A stretch of DNA of 64,000 nucleotides from Spirochaetota bacterium. GTDB lineage: Bacteria; Spirochaetota; Spirochaetia; Treponematales; UBA12059. Numbering within the stretch: position 1 is the stretch's first letter; each line of letters begins with the position of its first letter. The stretch covers positions 1 to 64,000 of the forward strand of contig JAPLSN010000019.1 of assembly GCA_026398615.1 (NCBI GenBank), written 5' to 3'. A model generated the notes under the pieces. That model worked only from the letters and a program-made list of their open reading frames with translations. It was not told the origin of the DNA and did not search any database. A program made the translations under genes and the position numbers. Positions 41,753 through 50,263 of the stretch are shown here, in pieces.

Positions 41753-43162
41753 CTATTTCAGGATCTTGTTGGCGTACTCCGTGACCTTGTCGCCGCCCGC
41801 GGCATACCAGGCTTTGGTGAAATCGGCGAATTTGTCCATTCCGTATTCCCCGGAGATGAACTTGAAGGACCATTCCTTGTAGACGTTGCTGCAGGCATCC
41901 CACGCGGGAGCGAGGTCCTTGGGAACGACGAAATTGATGTCCTCGACTGTGGCGTATTTCACCGCCATCGCGAGCGATTCGCGTCCGCCCTTGCCGAGCA
42001 CGTCGACGGGACCCTTCCAGCCCACGACCTCGCTGAAACGCGGATACCAGCTGCCGAATTTTTCGGTGAGGACGATCTTTCCGTCCTTCTTGACGTAGTG
42101 GACGCCCTCGACGCCGAGGCGGTCGAGCAGCTGACCTTCATTGGAGGCCATGAAGTCGAGCAGTTTCCAGGCGAGGTCCTTGTTCTTGGAAAAAGCCGAA
42201 ATGGCGTAGCCTCGCGATTCCTTGGAAACGTCCACGGTGAAACCCTGGGCGATACCCTTGGCCGGCGGGCAGATCACGAGATACTCGTTGCCTTTCCCGG
42301 CCTTGGCCATCTTGGTCTCATAGATGTCGGTGACGAGCCCCGGAGTGCCGACCACCATTCCGATCCTGGCGGTGTAGAGCTTGTCTTCCATGCCGTCCCA
42401 TTTGGTCGTGATGTAGTCCTTGTCGAGGATGCCTTCCTTGTAGAGCTTCTGGTAGAACGCGAGCTTGTTCTTCTCGAACTCGCTCACCTTGCTGTAGACG
42501 AATTTGCCCGACGCGTCCTTGAGCCAGGTCGTGGTGAGACCGAAGGCGTGGTTGAAAAGGAAATCGATGCGGGCCGTGTTACCCGTATCGGTCAGGCCGA
42601 TGGAATCGATCTTGCCATTGCCGTCGTAGTCGCTCGTGACGAATTTCTTGAGCATGGCGTAATAATCATCGACGGTGTTGGGTATTTTCCCGCCCCACTT
42701 GGCGAACCAGTCGCTCCTGATGGCCGGAGTATTGAGGCGTGGCGGTGCAAGCCAGACGATGAAGGGATAGTTCTGGAGCCGCTTGACGTTGAAAGGAAGC
42801 ATGGCCTTCCTGAACCACTCGGATTTTTCCACATAGGGCCTGAGATCGGCGAGCATGCCCTGGTTGGAGATAGCCTCGTCATTGCCCTGGAAATAGATGA
42901 TGTCCGGGATATCACCCGAGAGCAGCATGAGGTTGAGCTTTTCCGGATAGCTTCCTTCAGGCGCGTTGAGAAGGGTGATCTTGATGTCCAGGCCGGTTTT
43001 CGCCCTGAACGCCTTCTGGATATTCGCGATGTGGGTGAGATTGTCCGGGTCGGTCGGATAGAAATCCTTCGAGATGACGCGGATTTCCGGTACCTTCGCC
43101 TGCGAAAAGGCCGGAACGAGAATCGCGAGAATCGCGATCACGAGCACAAACACTTTCTTCAT
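41753..43162 (-). CDS. Extracellular solute-binding protein, family 1 (LplA/YtcQ-like)
   Basis: 469 residues. Signal peptide about 1-21 (AILVPAFSQA) with no lipobox Cys. The mature part opens IRVISKDFYPTDPDN and contains GDIPDIIYFQGND, LWKLLDFMASNEGQ and YATVEDINF, typical of the large CUT1-type binding proteins of the LplA/YtcQ group that serve polysaccharide or oligosaccharide permeases LplB/LplC. It delivers substrate to the two permeases encoded upstream. No ATPase gene is nearby; this group often borrows a shared MsmX-type ATPase. Confidence 0.85.
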   Translation of the reverse strand: MKKVFVLVIAILAILVPAFSQAKVPEIRVISKDFYPTDPDNLTHIANIQKAFRAKTGLDIKITLLNAPEGSYPEKLNLMLLSGDIPDIIYFQGNDEAISNQGMLADLRPYVEKSEWFRKAMLPFNVKRLQNYPFIVWLAPPRLNTPAIRSDWFAKWGGKIPNTVDDYYAMLKKFVTSDYDGNGKIDSIGLTDTGNTARIDFLFNHAFGLTTTWLKDASGKFVYSKVSEFEKNKLAFYQKLYKEGILDKDYITTKWDGMEDKLYTARIGMVVGTPGLVTDIYETKMAKAGKGNEYLVICPPAKGIAQGFTVDVSKESRGYAISAFSKNKDLAWKLLDFMASNEGQLLDRLGVEGVHYVKKDGKIVLTEKFGSWYPRFSEVVGWKGPVDVLGKGGRESLAMAVKYATVEDINFVVPKDLAPAWDACSNVYKEWSFKFISGEYGMDKFADFTKAWYAAGGDKVTEYANKILK

Positions 43163-43180
43163 GGGAACCTCCTTGAAGAC

Positions 43181-44089
43181 TTATTCCTTGACCGCTCCCG
43201 AAAGAGCGCCCTTGGAGAAAAACCTGAGCAATATTGGATACAGGAGCAGGATCGGCAGGATCGCGAGGACGATGACGCCGGCCTTGAGCGCCTTCATGTC
43301 GACCTGGGCCGCGCCGACGTCATACTTGAGGTAATTGAGCGCCCCGATGAAGGAAGCCTTGTCGCCCGAAACGACCAGTTCGCGCAGGACGACCTGCAGC
43401 GGCCATTTGTCGGGATTGGTGAGATAGATCATCGCGCGGAAATATTCGTTCCAGTGAAAGACGCAATAGAAAAGCGAGACTGTCGCGACACCGGCCTTGC
43501 TGACCGGAAGAACGATGCTGACCAGGGTTCTCCATTCCGATACTCCGTCCATTTTACCGGCCTCGATGAGTGAAAGAGGGACCTCTTCGAAGAACCGCAT
43601 CATGATTATGAGGTAATACGCGTTGACTGCCTTGTACAGGATTACCGACAGGTAGGTATTGAGCAGGTGCAGGTCCTTCATGAGAAGGAAATCCGGGATC
43701 AGTCCGCCTTCGAAAATCATCGTGATGATGATGAAAACCATGAAAAAACCCTTCCCCGGAAGTTTGGGCCTGGAAAGCGCGTAGGCCGCGAGGCAGGTGA
43801 GCACCATGTTGATGATGACTCCCGCGACGGTGATATAGAGGCTGTTGACAAGCCCCAACATCACCTTGGGTATCTGCAGCAGTGTCAGGTAGGTCGCGAA
43901 CGACGGATCGTGCGGAATCACGGAAAGACCGTCGGCGGCCGCGATTTTCGCGGGGCCGGTCAACGAGACCACGACGATATTGTAGAGCGGGAAAAAGGTC
44001 ACGAAGGCGAGCAGCGCAAGAAGGCCGTAATTGACCATGCCGGCGATTCCGGCCCGCCGCGAAAGGGGCGATCCGCGGGATTTGCGCAT
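43181..44089 (-). CDS. Carbohydrate ABC transporter permease, LplC/YtcP type
   Basis: 302 residues from ATG 44089, which overlaps the stop of the other permease (TAATG) and has GGGGG seven bases before it. Six membrane helices, with the EAA loop LIEAGKMDGVSEWRTLVSIVLPVSKAG near 200-225. It forms a heterodimer with the upstream permease. Confidence 0.88.
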   Translation of the reverse strand: MRKSRGSPLSRRAGIAGMVNYGLLALLAFVTFFPLYNIVVVSLTGPAKIAAADGLSVIPHDPSFATYLTLLQIPKVMLGLVNSLYITVAGVIINMVLTCLAAYALSRPKLPGKGFFMVFIIITMIFEGGLIPDFLLMKDLHLLNTYLSVILYKAVNAYYLIIMMRFFEEVPLSLIEAGKMDGVSEWRTLVSIVLPVSKAGVATVSLFYCVFHWNEYFRAMIYLTNPDKWPLQVVLRELVVSGDKASFIGALNYLKYDVGAAQVDMKALKAGVIVLAILPILLLYPILLRFFSKGALSGAVKE

Positions 44090-45003
44090 TACCATACCCC
44101 CTTGCCGGTCAGCCGCTTCGATCCGAAATGAGTCCCGAAAATGAGGAACAGGCCGATAACTCCCTTGAAAAGGCCGGCCGCCGTGGCGTAGGAAAATTCC
44201 CCGTTCTGCAGACCGAGGCGGTAAACGTAAGTGTCGAGGATGTCGACCCTGGAGAGAACGGCGTCGTTCATCATGTTGAAGACCTGGTCGAAGCCGGCAT
44301 TCATGAAAAAGCCCAGATTGAGGATGAATACGGTGATTATGGTGGGCATGATCGCCGGTATCGTGATCGAGAAAATCCTGCGGAAGGTGCCCGCCCCGTC
44401 CATGACCGCCGCTTCGAAAACATCGGGATTGATGCGGTTTATCGCGGCGATGAACAAGAGAGAGTCCCAGCCGATACTGCGCCACATTTCGGAAAACACG
44501 AACACCCAGCGGATGCTCGTTCCCTGCGTCAGGAATGGAAACGCCTTGCCCCCGAAAAACACGATGATCCGGTTCACGGCGCCCTGGTCCAGGGAGAGCA
44601 GATTCAGGAAAATTCCCGAAATGACCACCCAGGACAGAAAGTGCGGAAGATAGATCACCGACTGGACGACCCTGGCGAACTTTCTGGACCTGATTTCCGC
44701 CAGCATGAGGGCTAGGATTATCGGCATCGGGAAATTGATGAAAATCTTCATCGCGGAAATGATGAGGGTGTTCGCGATCACCGCGCCGAAGGCAGGCGAG
44801 CTGAAAAGAGTCCTGAAATGCTTGAGTCCGACCCATGTGTGCTTGCCGATGAAGGAAAAATCCATGAATGCGAGCCGCGCGCCCCACATCGGGACATAGC
44901 AGAACACGGTCAGGTAAACCAGGGCGGGAATCAGCATCAGGTACAGGGGAAAATAGCGGCTCAAGGACCGCAAGAAGGCATTCGGTCTCGATGCATCGCT
45001 CAT
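44089..45003 (-). CDS. Carbohydrate ABC transporter permease, LplB/YteP type
   Basis: 304 residues from ATG 45003, chosen over the in-frame ATG at 45015 because GGAGG lies between them, five bases before 45003. Six helices; the EAA loop FEAAVMDGAGTFRRIFSITIPAIMP is near 205-230. The start overlaps the citrate-synthase-like gene's stop by four bases (ATGA), which ties transport and enzyme genes into one transcript. Confidence 0.88.
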   Translation of the reverse strand: MSDASRPNAFLRSLSRYFPLYLMLIPALVYLTVFCYVPMWGARLAFMDFSFIGKHTWVGLKHFRTLFSSPAFGAVIANTLIISAMKIFINFPMPIILALMLAEIRSRKFARVVQSVIYLPHFLSWVVISGIFLNLLSLDQGAVNRIIVFFGGKAFPFLTQGTSIRWVFVFSEMWRSIGWDSLLFIAAINRINPDVFEAAVMDGAGTFRRIFSITIPAIMPTIITVFILNLGFFMNAGFDQVFNMMNDAVLSRVDILDTYVYRLGLQNGEFSYATAAGLFKGVIGLFLIFGTHFGSKRLTGKGVW

Positions 45004-45809
45004 TCGGTCCTCCATTCGCGGTCATCGGGACCGACATAACTCTCTTTCGCGGGAACGGATTTCACATAAGCGAGCGGATGTGCGCTTTCAAGCTCTTCGA
45101 GCACCTGGGCGCAGAGGCCGAGACTGCGGCCTATGATGAAAAACGGCTGTATCCTGTTCCAGGGCAGCCCCATGTCCGAAAGAATCGCCGCATGGGCCCC
45201 GTCCACGTTGAGGACGAGACGCTTCCCCTTCCGGGTTTCGAGGCGCGCTTCGAGAACCCGGGCGAGAGCGGAATGCTTACCGGAGAGCCCGAGCTCGGAG
45301 GCCATCGAAAGGAGGCACGTGGCGCGCGGGTCTTCGTCCTTGTAGACGCGGTGGCCGTAGCCGGGGAGATTGCGGCCGGCCGATGCGGCGCCTGAGGCCC
45401 TTGCCGCCCCGGGACCCAGGACGTCAGAGAGTATTTTTTCGGCCATGACGGCGGGATCGGAAGATCCGGAGAGGACTCCATCCTGAAGCAATCTCGCGCA
45501 GGCCTCGCCGGCGCCGCCATGGTTGGTTCCTATGCTGGCGATTCCGGCAGCGACGGCAGTAGCCAGGGGAACGCCGCAGCTCGCGCTTGCCCGCGCGACA
45601 TGGGCCGACGGAGCGTTTATCCCGTGATCCGCGCAGCTGACGAGAATGGCATCGGTCATTTTCGCCTGCGCTGGTGTCGGCCTCCGGCCCGCCAGCAGAA
45701 GGAACACGCACTCGGCGAAGGAAGCGTGACGCATGAGGTCGGTCAGGGCATATCCCGAGAGGGTGAGGCCTTCGTCCGTGCTCCTTGAAATCGAGGTTTC
45801 GATCGTCAT
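45000..45809 (-). CDS. Short citrate-synthase-fold enzyme, citryl-CoA lyase-like
   Basis: 269 residues, much shorter than citrate synthase (about 370-430) but close to stand-alone citryl-CoA lyases. The three catalytic residues are all present: His97 in GTNHGGAGEA, His153 in GYGHRVYK and Asp203 in NVDGAHA. Such short proteins split citryl-CoA (or a homologue) into acetyl-CoA and oxaloacetate. Its operon partners are the two subunits of an acyl-CoA synthetase, which together would mimic ATP-citrate lyase or a related pathway. True substrate unknown. Confidence 0.72.
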   Translation of the reverse strand: MTIETSISRSTDEGLTLSGYALTDLMRHASFAECVFLLLAGRRPTPAQAKMTDAILVSCADHGINAPSAHVARASASCGVPLATAVAAGIASIGTNHGGAGEACARLLQDGVLSGSSDPAVMAEKILSDVLGPGAARASGAASAGRNLPGYGHRVYKDEDPRATCLLSMASELGLSGKHSALARVLEARLETRKGKRLVLNVDGAHAAILSDMGLPWNRIQPFFIIGRSLGLCAQVLEELESAHPLAYVKSVPAKESYVGPDDREWRTE

Positions 45810-46465
45810 TCCGGTCTGCCTTCGGCCCTGAAATCGAGGGCCATGAGGGCTCCGCTCTCCGGATCGGACACCAGCGGATTGATGTCCACGGACGCGATCC
45901 GTTCCTTGTTTTCGACGATCAGTGCGCCCAGGGCGACGAGGCAGGAAGCGAGGGTGCCGGGATCGACGGCGGCCGATCCCCGTACCGGGCCGAGCAGCGG
46001 GACCGCCGCGTTGCGCGCGATGAAGGCGAGCGCCTGGGCGCCGTTGAAGGGAGCGGCCAGGAAATCGACGCCGCCGAGAACATCGACGAGGATTCCTCCG
46101 GGACCGAAAGCGACGAGCGGCCCGAACTGCGGATCGACGAGCGCGCCAAGAATCAGTTCCCTGGCCGACAGGATCATCGGCTGTACGAGGATTCCTTCGT
46201 ATTCCTCGCCTTCGGCGAGCTGCGCGAGCATATCGCGGCAGGCGGTCCCGATCGCCTCGTGATCCTTCAGGCCGAGCCTCACGAAGCCTTTGTCGGATTT
46301 GTGGCTATGCATGGAGGATATCAGCTTGACGGCACAGGCCTTGCCGGAGCCTGTCATGCGATCCGAAGCTCCGACAGCCTCTTCCACCGTGCCGGCGAGG
46401 ATTCCGGGTGCTGTCGGGATCCCGTATCCCGCAAGGAGGTCACGGGTTTCACGATAGGAAAGCAT
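45806..46465 (-). CDS. ADP-forming acyl-CoA synthetase, ATP-grasp (beta) subunit
   Basis: 219 residues from ATG 46465 (GAGGTGGGC just upstream). ATP-grasp signs: VKLISSMHSHKSD (normally VKIxSPDIxHKSD), ILVQPMI, FGPGGILVDVLGG and DINPLV. This matches the small beta subunit (about 230 residues) of archaeal-type ADP-forming acetyl-CoA synthetases. It overlaps the alpha-subunit gene by 17 bases and the lyase gene by four. Confidence 0.82.
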   Translation of the reverse strand: MLSYRETRDLLAGYGIPTAPGILAGTVEEAVGASDRMTGSGKACAVKLISSMHSHKSDKGFVRLGLKDHEAIGTACRDMLAQLAEGEEYEGILVQPMILSARELILGALVDPQFGPLVAFGPGGILVDVLGGVDFLAAPFNGAQALAFIARNAAVPLLGPVRGSAAVDPGTLASCLVALGALIVENKERIASVDINPLVSDPESGALMALDFRAEGRPE

Positions 46466-47888
46466 GCCCACCTCGCTGACCAGCCAGGAATGACCTGCGG
46501 AATTCACAATAATGGATCAGGCGCGCGATTGCCCGGATCGCGTCGCCGGGCTGGAAAAAAACGGGAATGCCCGCGGAAACCAGAAGGTCGATGGCAGAAA
46601 CCCCGGAGCTGCCGTCGGCGCATGACGCCGCGGTATTTCCTACCCAGACCACGACCACCGGCTTGCCCGATTCGTTCCGCACCGCGATGATGGCTCGCGC
46701 CGTATCGGTCTCGACCGGCCTCCGCGGGCTTTTGGCGAAGAGGAGGCCGATACAGTCGATTTCATCCGACTCGATGAACGGGAGCATCGAGTCGCGGATG
46801 ACGGAGCCCCGCATGGAATCACCCCGCAGATCGACGGGATTGAGGATGGGCTGGTATCCGGGGAGCATGTCATGATCCCTCAGCCGGCTGCACAGCGTTT
46901 CGGGGAAAGGCGGCGGCTCGATGCCCGCCATCGTGGCATGGTCGCCCGTCAGAGAACCGAGGCCGCCGGACTGCGTGATCCAGGCGATACGCCGGCTTGA
47001 AGCCGCGCCGCGGCTATCGGCAAGCAGGGAAACTGAAACCATGTCGTCGATATCGTCGACAAGAATGGCTCCGTATTGCCTGCAGACGGCCTCGAATACC
47101 CTGGCTCCGCCGGCAGCGGCCGCGGTATGGGTCGCGGCGAGCTTGATCCCGGCATCGGTCCGGCCCGCTTTGATGAGGACTACGGGTTTGCCTGCAGCGA
47201 GATTCAACTCGAGGGCGTGGATGAAAGCGCGGCCATCCTTGATGCTTTCCATGAAAGCCACCGCGACGGTGGTGCCCGGATCGGCAGCGAAAGACGCGAG
47301 CAGGTCTTCCGCGGTGATGTCCACCTGGTTGCCCACCGATACCAGATAGCGCATTCCCGCTCCCCGGGCCGCGAAGGAACCGTGCAGGGCCATCATGAGG
47401 GCGCCGCTCTGCGAGACGAAGGAAATGCCGCCGGAGCCGCAGGTTCCTGCAAGCCGCGTCGCCGTGATCCTCTTTGGGATATTGGCGAAACCGGCGCAAT
47501 TCGGCCCCAGTATCAGGATTTTCCCCGCGAAAGACTCGAGTTCTTTCTGGAAGGCCGAACCTTCCTCTCCTGCTTCCGCGAAGCCCGACGTTATGATGAC
47601 TGCCGCGGGAACACCCGCCGCGACGCAGTCGGCCAGAACCGACTTCACGTAGCGGCGATCGACGGTGATTATCGCCAGATCGGGGACGTTCGGAAGATCG
47701 CCGACCGATTTGAAACAGGCATGTCCGAAAACCGAGTCCCTGTTGGGATTGACCGGGAAAACCTCGACATCCGACGCCGCGAGACTCGTGAAGATCCCCG
47801 AAGGATAGACTCCCGACTCCGACGCGCCGATATGGGCGACGGATCGGGGGTTGAGCATGGTCTCTAGGGCGGCGGATCTGTCGGTCAT
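46449..47888 (-). CDS. ADP-forming acyl-CoA synthetase, CoA-binding (alpha) subunit
   Basis: 479 residues, the usual alpha length. CoA-binding Rossmann start SVAHIGASE, then the two succinyl-CoA-ligase-like domains: LGPNCAGFANI, FVSQSGALMM and the phosphohistidine region THTAAAAGG with His254. The enzyme interconverts acyl-CoA, ADP and Pi with acid, ATP and CoA; the acid is unknown. It starts four bases inside the end of the ARH gene (ATGA). Confidence 0.85.
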   Translation of the reverse strand: MTDRSAALETMLNPRSVAHIGASESGVYPSGIFTSLAASDVEVFPVNPNRDSVFGHACFKSVGDLPNVPDLAIITVDRRYVKSVLADCVAAGVPAAVIITSGFAEAGEEGSAFQKELESFAGKILILGPNCAGFANIPKRITATRLAGTCGSGGISFVSQSGALMMALHGSFAARGAGMRYLVSVGNQVDITAEDLLASFAADPGTTVAVAFMESIKDGRAFIHALELNLAAGKPVVLIKAGRTDAGIKLAATHTAAAAGGARVFEAVCRQYGAILVDDIDDMVSVSLLADSRGAASSRRIAWITQSGGLGSLTGDHATMAGIEPPPFPETLCSRLRDHDMLPGYQPILNPVDLRGDSMRGSVIRDSMLPFIESDEIDCIGLLFAKSPRRPVETDTARAIIAVRNESGKPVVVVWVGNTAASCADGSSGVSAIDLLVSAGIPVFFQPGDAIRAIARLIHYCEFRRSFLAGQRGGHAFLS

Positions 47889-48880
47889 CGCCAGGCTCCG
47901 CAGGACAGGGCGACAAGTTGGTCGGCAAGATCGAGCAGATCCCAGTCCTTGCTGAATTCGAGACAGACGCCGGAAGCGTGCCGGATCTGTCCGACCCATT
48001 TCGCTGGAATTGCATCGATGCCGTGAAGGGCGCCCGAAAGCGAGCAGACAAGGCCCGAGATGGTGTCGGCGTCGCGGCCGAAGTTGGCGCTCCAGAGCAG
48101 GCCACGCCTGAAATCGCCGCCGGTCAACCTGAAAATGGCATAGACCTGGGGGATCGCCTCGGCGGCCGTCGCGTGCTCGGGCGTCCAGAGTTCCGCGTGG
48201 AGGTCCTCGAACGCGACTTCGATATCCGGCTTTTCGTCGCAGATGCGCATCGCGATGCCCATGGCGCGCGCCATCCATGAATCCTTGGGAAGGACTTTCA
48301 TCCCCGCTTCGATGATTTCCCCGACGGTGCCGTTCGCCATCGCCACGGCAACGCTCGCCGCCACGGCCTGGGCCGCCCAGATGCCGTCCCTGTCGTGGCT
48401 GATGCAGGCGTCGATCGCCGCGAGCCTTGCCGCGCCCTCGGGATCCCCGGCCCTGAAAATGCCTACCGGGCTTATCCGCATGGCCGCTCCGTCGTCGGTG
48501 TTCATGACGTTGTATTTCCCGGATTCAGGCGGCATGAGACCGCGTCCGATATTCTCGATCGCGCCATAGAGAGGCCGACCCGCGCGCTTTTTCGCCCCGC
48601 CTCGGTCGAGAATGTACTTTTTCCACGCCGCGCAGACATCGTCCGGGGAAGGCTCGCCCGAGTTGTCGAGGAGACAGCAGGCGGTCAGGATGCCGAATTC
48701 GGTGTCATCCGTGCTTTTGGCGTCGGGATACATGTTCGTGATGACTCCGTACCTGGAGCGGTATTCCTGGCTGCGGCCGGTGTCGCCCATCGCGTCCCCG
48801 ACGCCGAGCCCCGCCAGGCAGCCGCGCGCCTTCGACTCGTACAGCTTCCTGTCGGCCAGCAGTTCGCTTCTCGGGATCAT
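47885..48880 (-). CDS. ADP-ribosylglycohydrolase family protein, intact metal site
   Basis: 331 residues. Both Mg2+ motifs of the ARH/DraG family are present: STDDTEFG (57-60) and GRDADTISGL (Asp270, Asp272). The family removes ADP-ribose from proteins or small molecules and includes crystallin-like and YegU-type enzymes found in sugar and nucleoside catabolic operons with PfkB kinases. In this locus (LacI regulator, sugar importer, ribokinase relic) the substrate is more likely an imported glycoside than a modified protein. It follows the LacI gene after three bases. Confidence 0.88.
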   Translation of the reverse strand: MIPRSELLADRKLYESKARGCLAGLGVGDAMGDTGRSQEYRSRYGVITNMYPDAKSTDDTEFGILTACCLLDNSGEPSPDDVCAAWKKYILDRGGAKKRAGRPLYGAIENIGRGLMPPESGKYNVMNTDDGAAMRISPVGIFRAGDPEGAARLAAIDACISHDRDGIWAAQAVAASVAVAMANGTVGEIIEAGMKVLPKDSWMARAMGIAMRICDEKPDIEVAFEDLHAELWTPEHATAAEAIPQVYAIFRLTGGDFRRGLLWSANFGRDADTISGLVCSLSGALHGIDAIPAKWVGQIRHASGVCLEFSKDWDLLDLADQLVALSCGAWR

Positions 48881-48883
48881 GGG

Positions 48884-49906
48884 TCAATTCCTTATTTCGA
48901 CGACGCTGTCGCGGATGACCAGCGTGCCGGGATAGAGATGCTTTTCGGGAGTCCGCGAAGGATCCCCGATCCTTTTCATCAGAAGCTCCGCCGCCTTCTT
49001 GCCCATCTCGGCACGGGGCTTGCGGATGGTGGTGAGTGCCGGCCAGGTCAGGGCTGCGATGGGGATGTCGTCCATCCCGATTACGGAAATGTCCCTGCCC
49101 GGCTCGACTCCCCGCGCCCGCAGGGTGTTCTGCAGGGAAATCGCGAGGATGTCGTTTCCGCAGAGCACGGCGCTGATCCTGTCCTTCCAGCCCGGCACCG
49201 CGAGGATATCGCCTGCAAGCCTCTCGCCCCCTTCCGCCGAGAGGTGTGCCGTGAACACGAGGTCCGGATCCTTCGCCAGCCCTTTGGCTTCCATGAAGTC
49301 CGTGTAGGCGGTGAACCGCCGGGAAAGGAAACGTTCGCTTCCGGTTTCGCTCGTAACCACGGCGATGCGGCGGTGTCCCGCGTCGTAAAGGTATTGGAGA
49401 GCCAGCGTGGCCGCCTGGTACGTCGCTGTCCCGACGGTGTCGATCTGCGTGAGTTCGCTGCGCTCTCCGACAAGCACCGCCGGGATTCCCGCTTCAAGGA
49501 TAAGGTCGATATCGTCCGTGACGCTGTTGATTATCAGTCCGTCGAAGCGTCCCGTCCGGAACAGTCTGAGATAGGAGAGTTCCCGTTCCTCGCTCCAGTC
49601 CGTATTCCCTACCACGACGGAATATCCCTCCGGTTCGAGCCTGTCCTGCACGGCGCGCACGATTTCCGACCAGAAGGGGTTGGCGATGTCGGGGACAACC
49701 AGGAGCGCGAGGTATGACTTCGAGTTCCGCAGGCCGGCCGCGAAGGTATTGCGCGTGTACCCGAGCTCGCTGATGGCGGCGTTGACGGCGTCCTTGGCCT
49801 TCCTGCTCACGGACCCGCCCGTGTCCGAGATCACGCGCGATACGGTGCTTTTGGAGACGCCTGCGAGACGGCCGACCTCATAGATGTCCAGTTTTGGCTT
49901 TTTCAT
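48884..49906 (-). CDS. LacI-family transcriptional regulator
   Basis: 340 residues. Helix-turn-helix at 8-27 (EVGRLAGVSKSTVSRVIS), hinge helix near 50-58 (RNTFAAGLRN), then a periplasmic-binding-protein-like sensor domain (LVVPDIANPFWSEIVRAVQ, IGMDDIPIAALTWPALTTI). It is the first gene of the locus it should control. A perfect 14-bp palindrome with central CG lies five bases before its ATG, which points to autoregulation and repression of the whole catabolic operon. The ligand is probably the sugar taken up by the linked importer. Confidence 0.92.
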   Translation of the reverse strand: MKKPKLDIYEVGRLAGVSKSTVSRVISDTGGSVSRKAKDAVNAAISELGYTRNTFAAGLRNSKSYLALLVVPDIANPFWSEIVRAVQDRLEPEGYSVVVGNTDWSEERELSYLRLFRTGRFDGLIINSVTDDIDLILEAGIPAVLVGERSELTQIDTVGTATYQAATLALQYLYDAGHRRIAVVTSETGSERFLSRRFTAYTDFMEAKGLAKDPDLVFTAHLSAEGGERLAGDILAVPGWKDRISAVLCGNDILAISLQNTLRARGVEPGRDISVIGMDDIPIAALTWPALTTIRKPRAEMGKKAAELLMKRIGDPSRTPEKHLYPGTLVIRDSVVEIRN

Positions 49907-49910
49907 AAAA

Positions 49911-49924
49911 TGGGAACGTTCCCA
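49911..49924. promoter_or_regulatory. LacI-type operator
   Basis: TGGGAACGTTCCCA, a perfect palindrome with the central CpG typical of LacI-family sites. It overlaps the expected transcription start of the promoter at 49931-49959. Confidence 0.75.
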
Positions 49925-49930
49925 ATAAGG

Positions 49931-49959
49931 ACAGTACCATGATTACGGTGATTCCGCAA
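49931..49959 (-). promoter_or_regulatory. Promoter of the LacI-controlled catabolic operon
   Basis: On the minus strand TTGCGG (49959-49954), 17 bases, TACTGT (49936-49931). The operator lies six bases downstream of the -10 element. Confidence 0.5.
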
Positions 49960-50228
49960 GAAGAAAAGTTTTTTATTTCATCGGACAGACGCCCGCAATG
50001 GCGCGGTCAAGGAGGGACCTCATCCTCGAGATCATGGAGCGTACTCGAGTTCCCGGGGGGCGTGCGCCCGGTTCTTGCGTAGCCGTGTCGGCCGCTTTTC
50101 CGTCATGCCGAATGCAGTCCAGAGCCCCCGGTGAACGAAACGTTGAATGCCGTCCCGACGACGGACACGCATCACCTGACCGTGGAATGACGCTGCCGCC
50201 CTGCTTCCGTGGTTCAACATGCTTTTGC
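49960..50228. other. Intergenic stretch between two divergent operons
   Basis: Between the lacI promoter and the promoter of the ROK-kinase operon I see no convincing gene, RNA or terminator. Its base composition is close to that of the coding DNA, so it may hold a decayed gene, but no family motif can be read in any frame. Confidence 0.5.
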
Positions 50229-50257
50229 TTGCCAGAGTCAGGCGATTCGACTACAAC
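50229..50257 (+). promoter_or_regulatory. Promoter of the ROK-SIS-HAD-PfkB operon, probably leaderless
   Basis: TTGCCA (50229-50234), 17 bases, TACAAC (50252-50257). Six bases separate it from ATG 50264, and there is no ribosome binding site. Confidence 0.5.
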
Positions 50258-50263
50258 TAGCCC

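Noticed and set aside
39728-43573. Open frame of more than 1,200 codons on the plus strand
   Set aside because: It is antisense to the ARH and binding-protein genes, which carry clear family motifs; its composition is a shadow of GC-rich third positions and it shows no domain.
49960-50228. Short frames on both strands between the two divergent operons
   Set aside because: None has a ribosome binding site or family motif; the open frames follow from high GC content.
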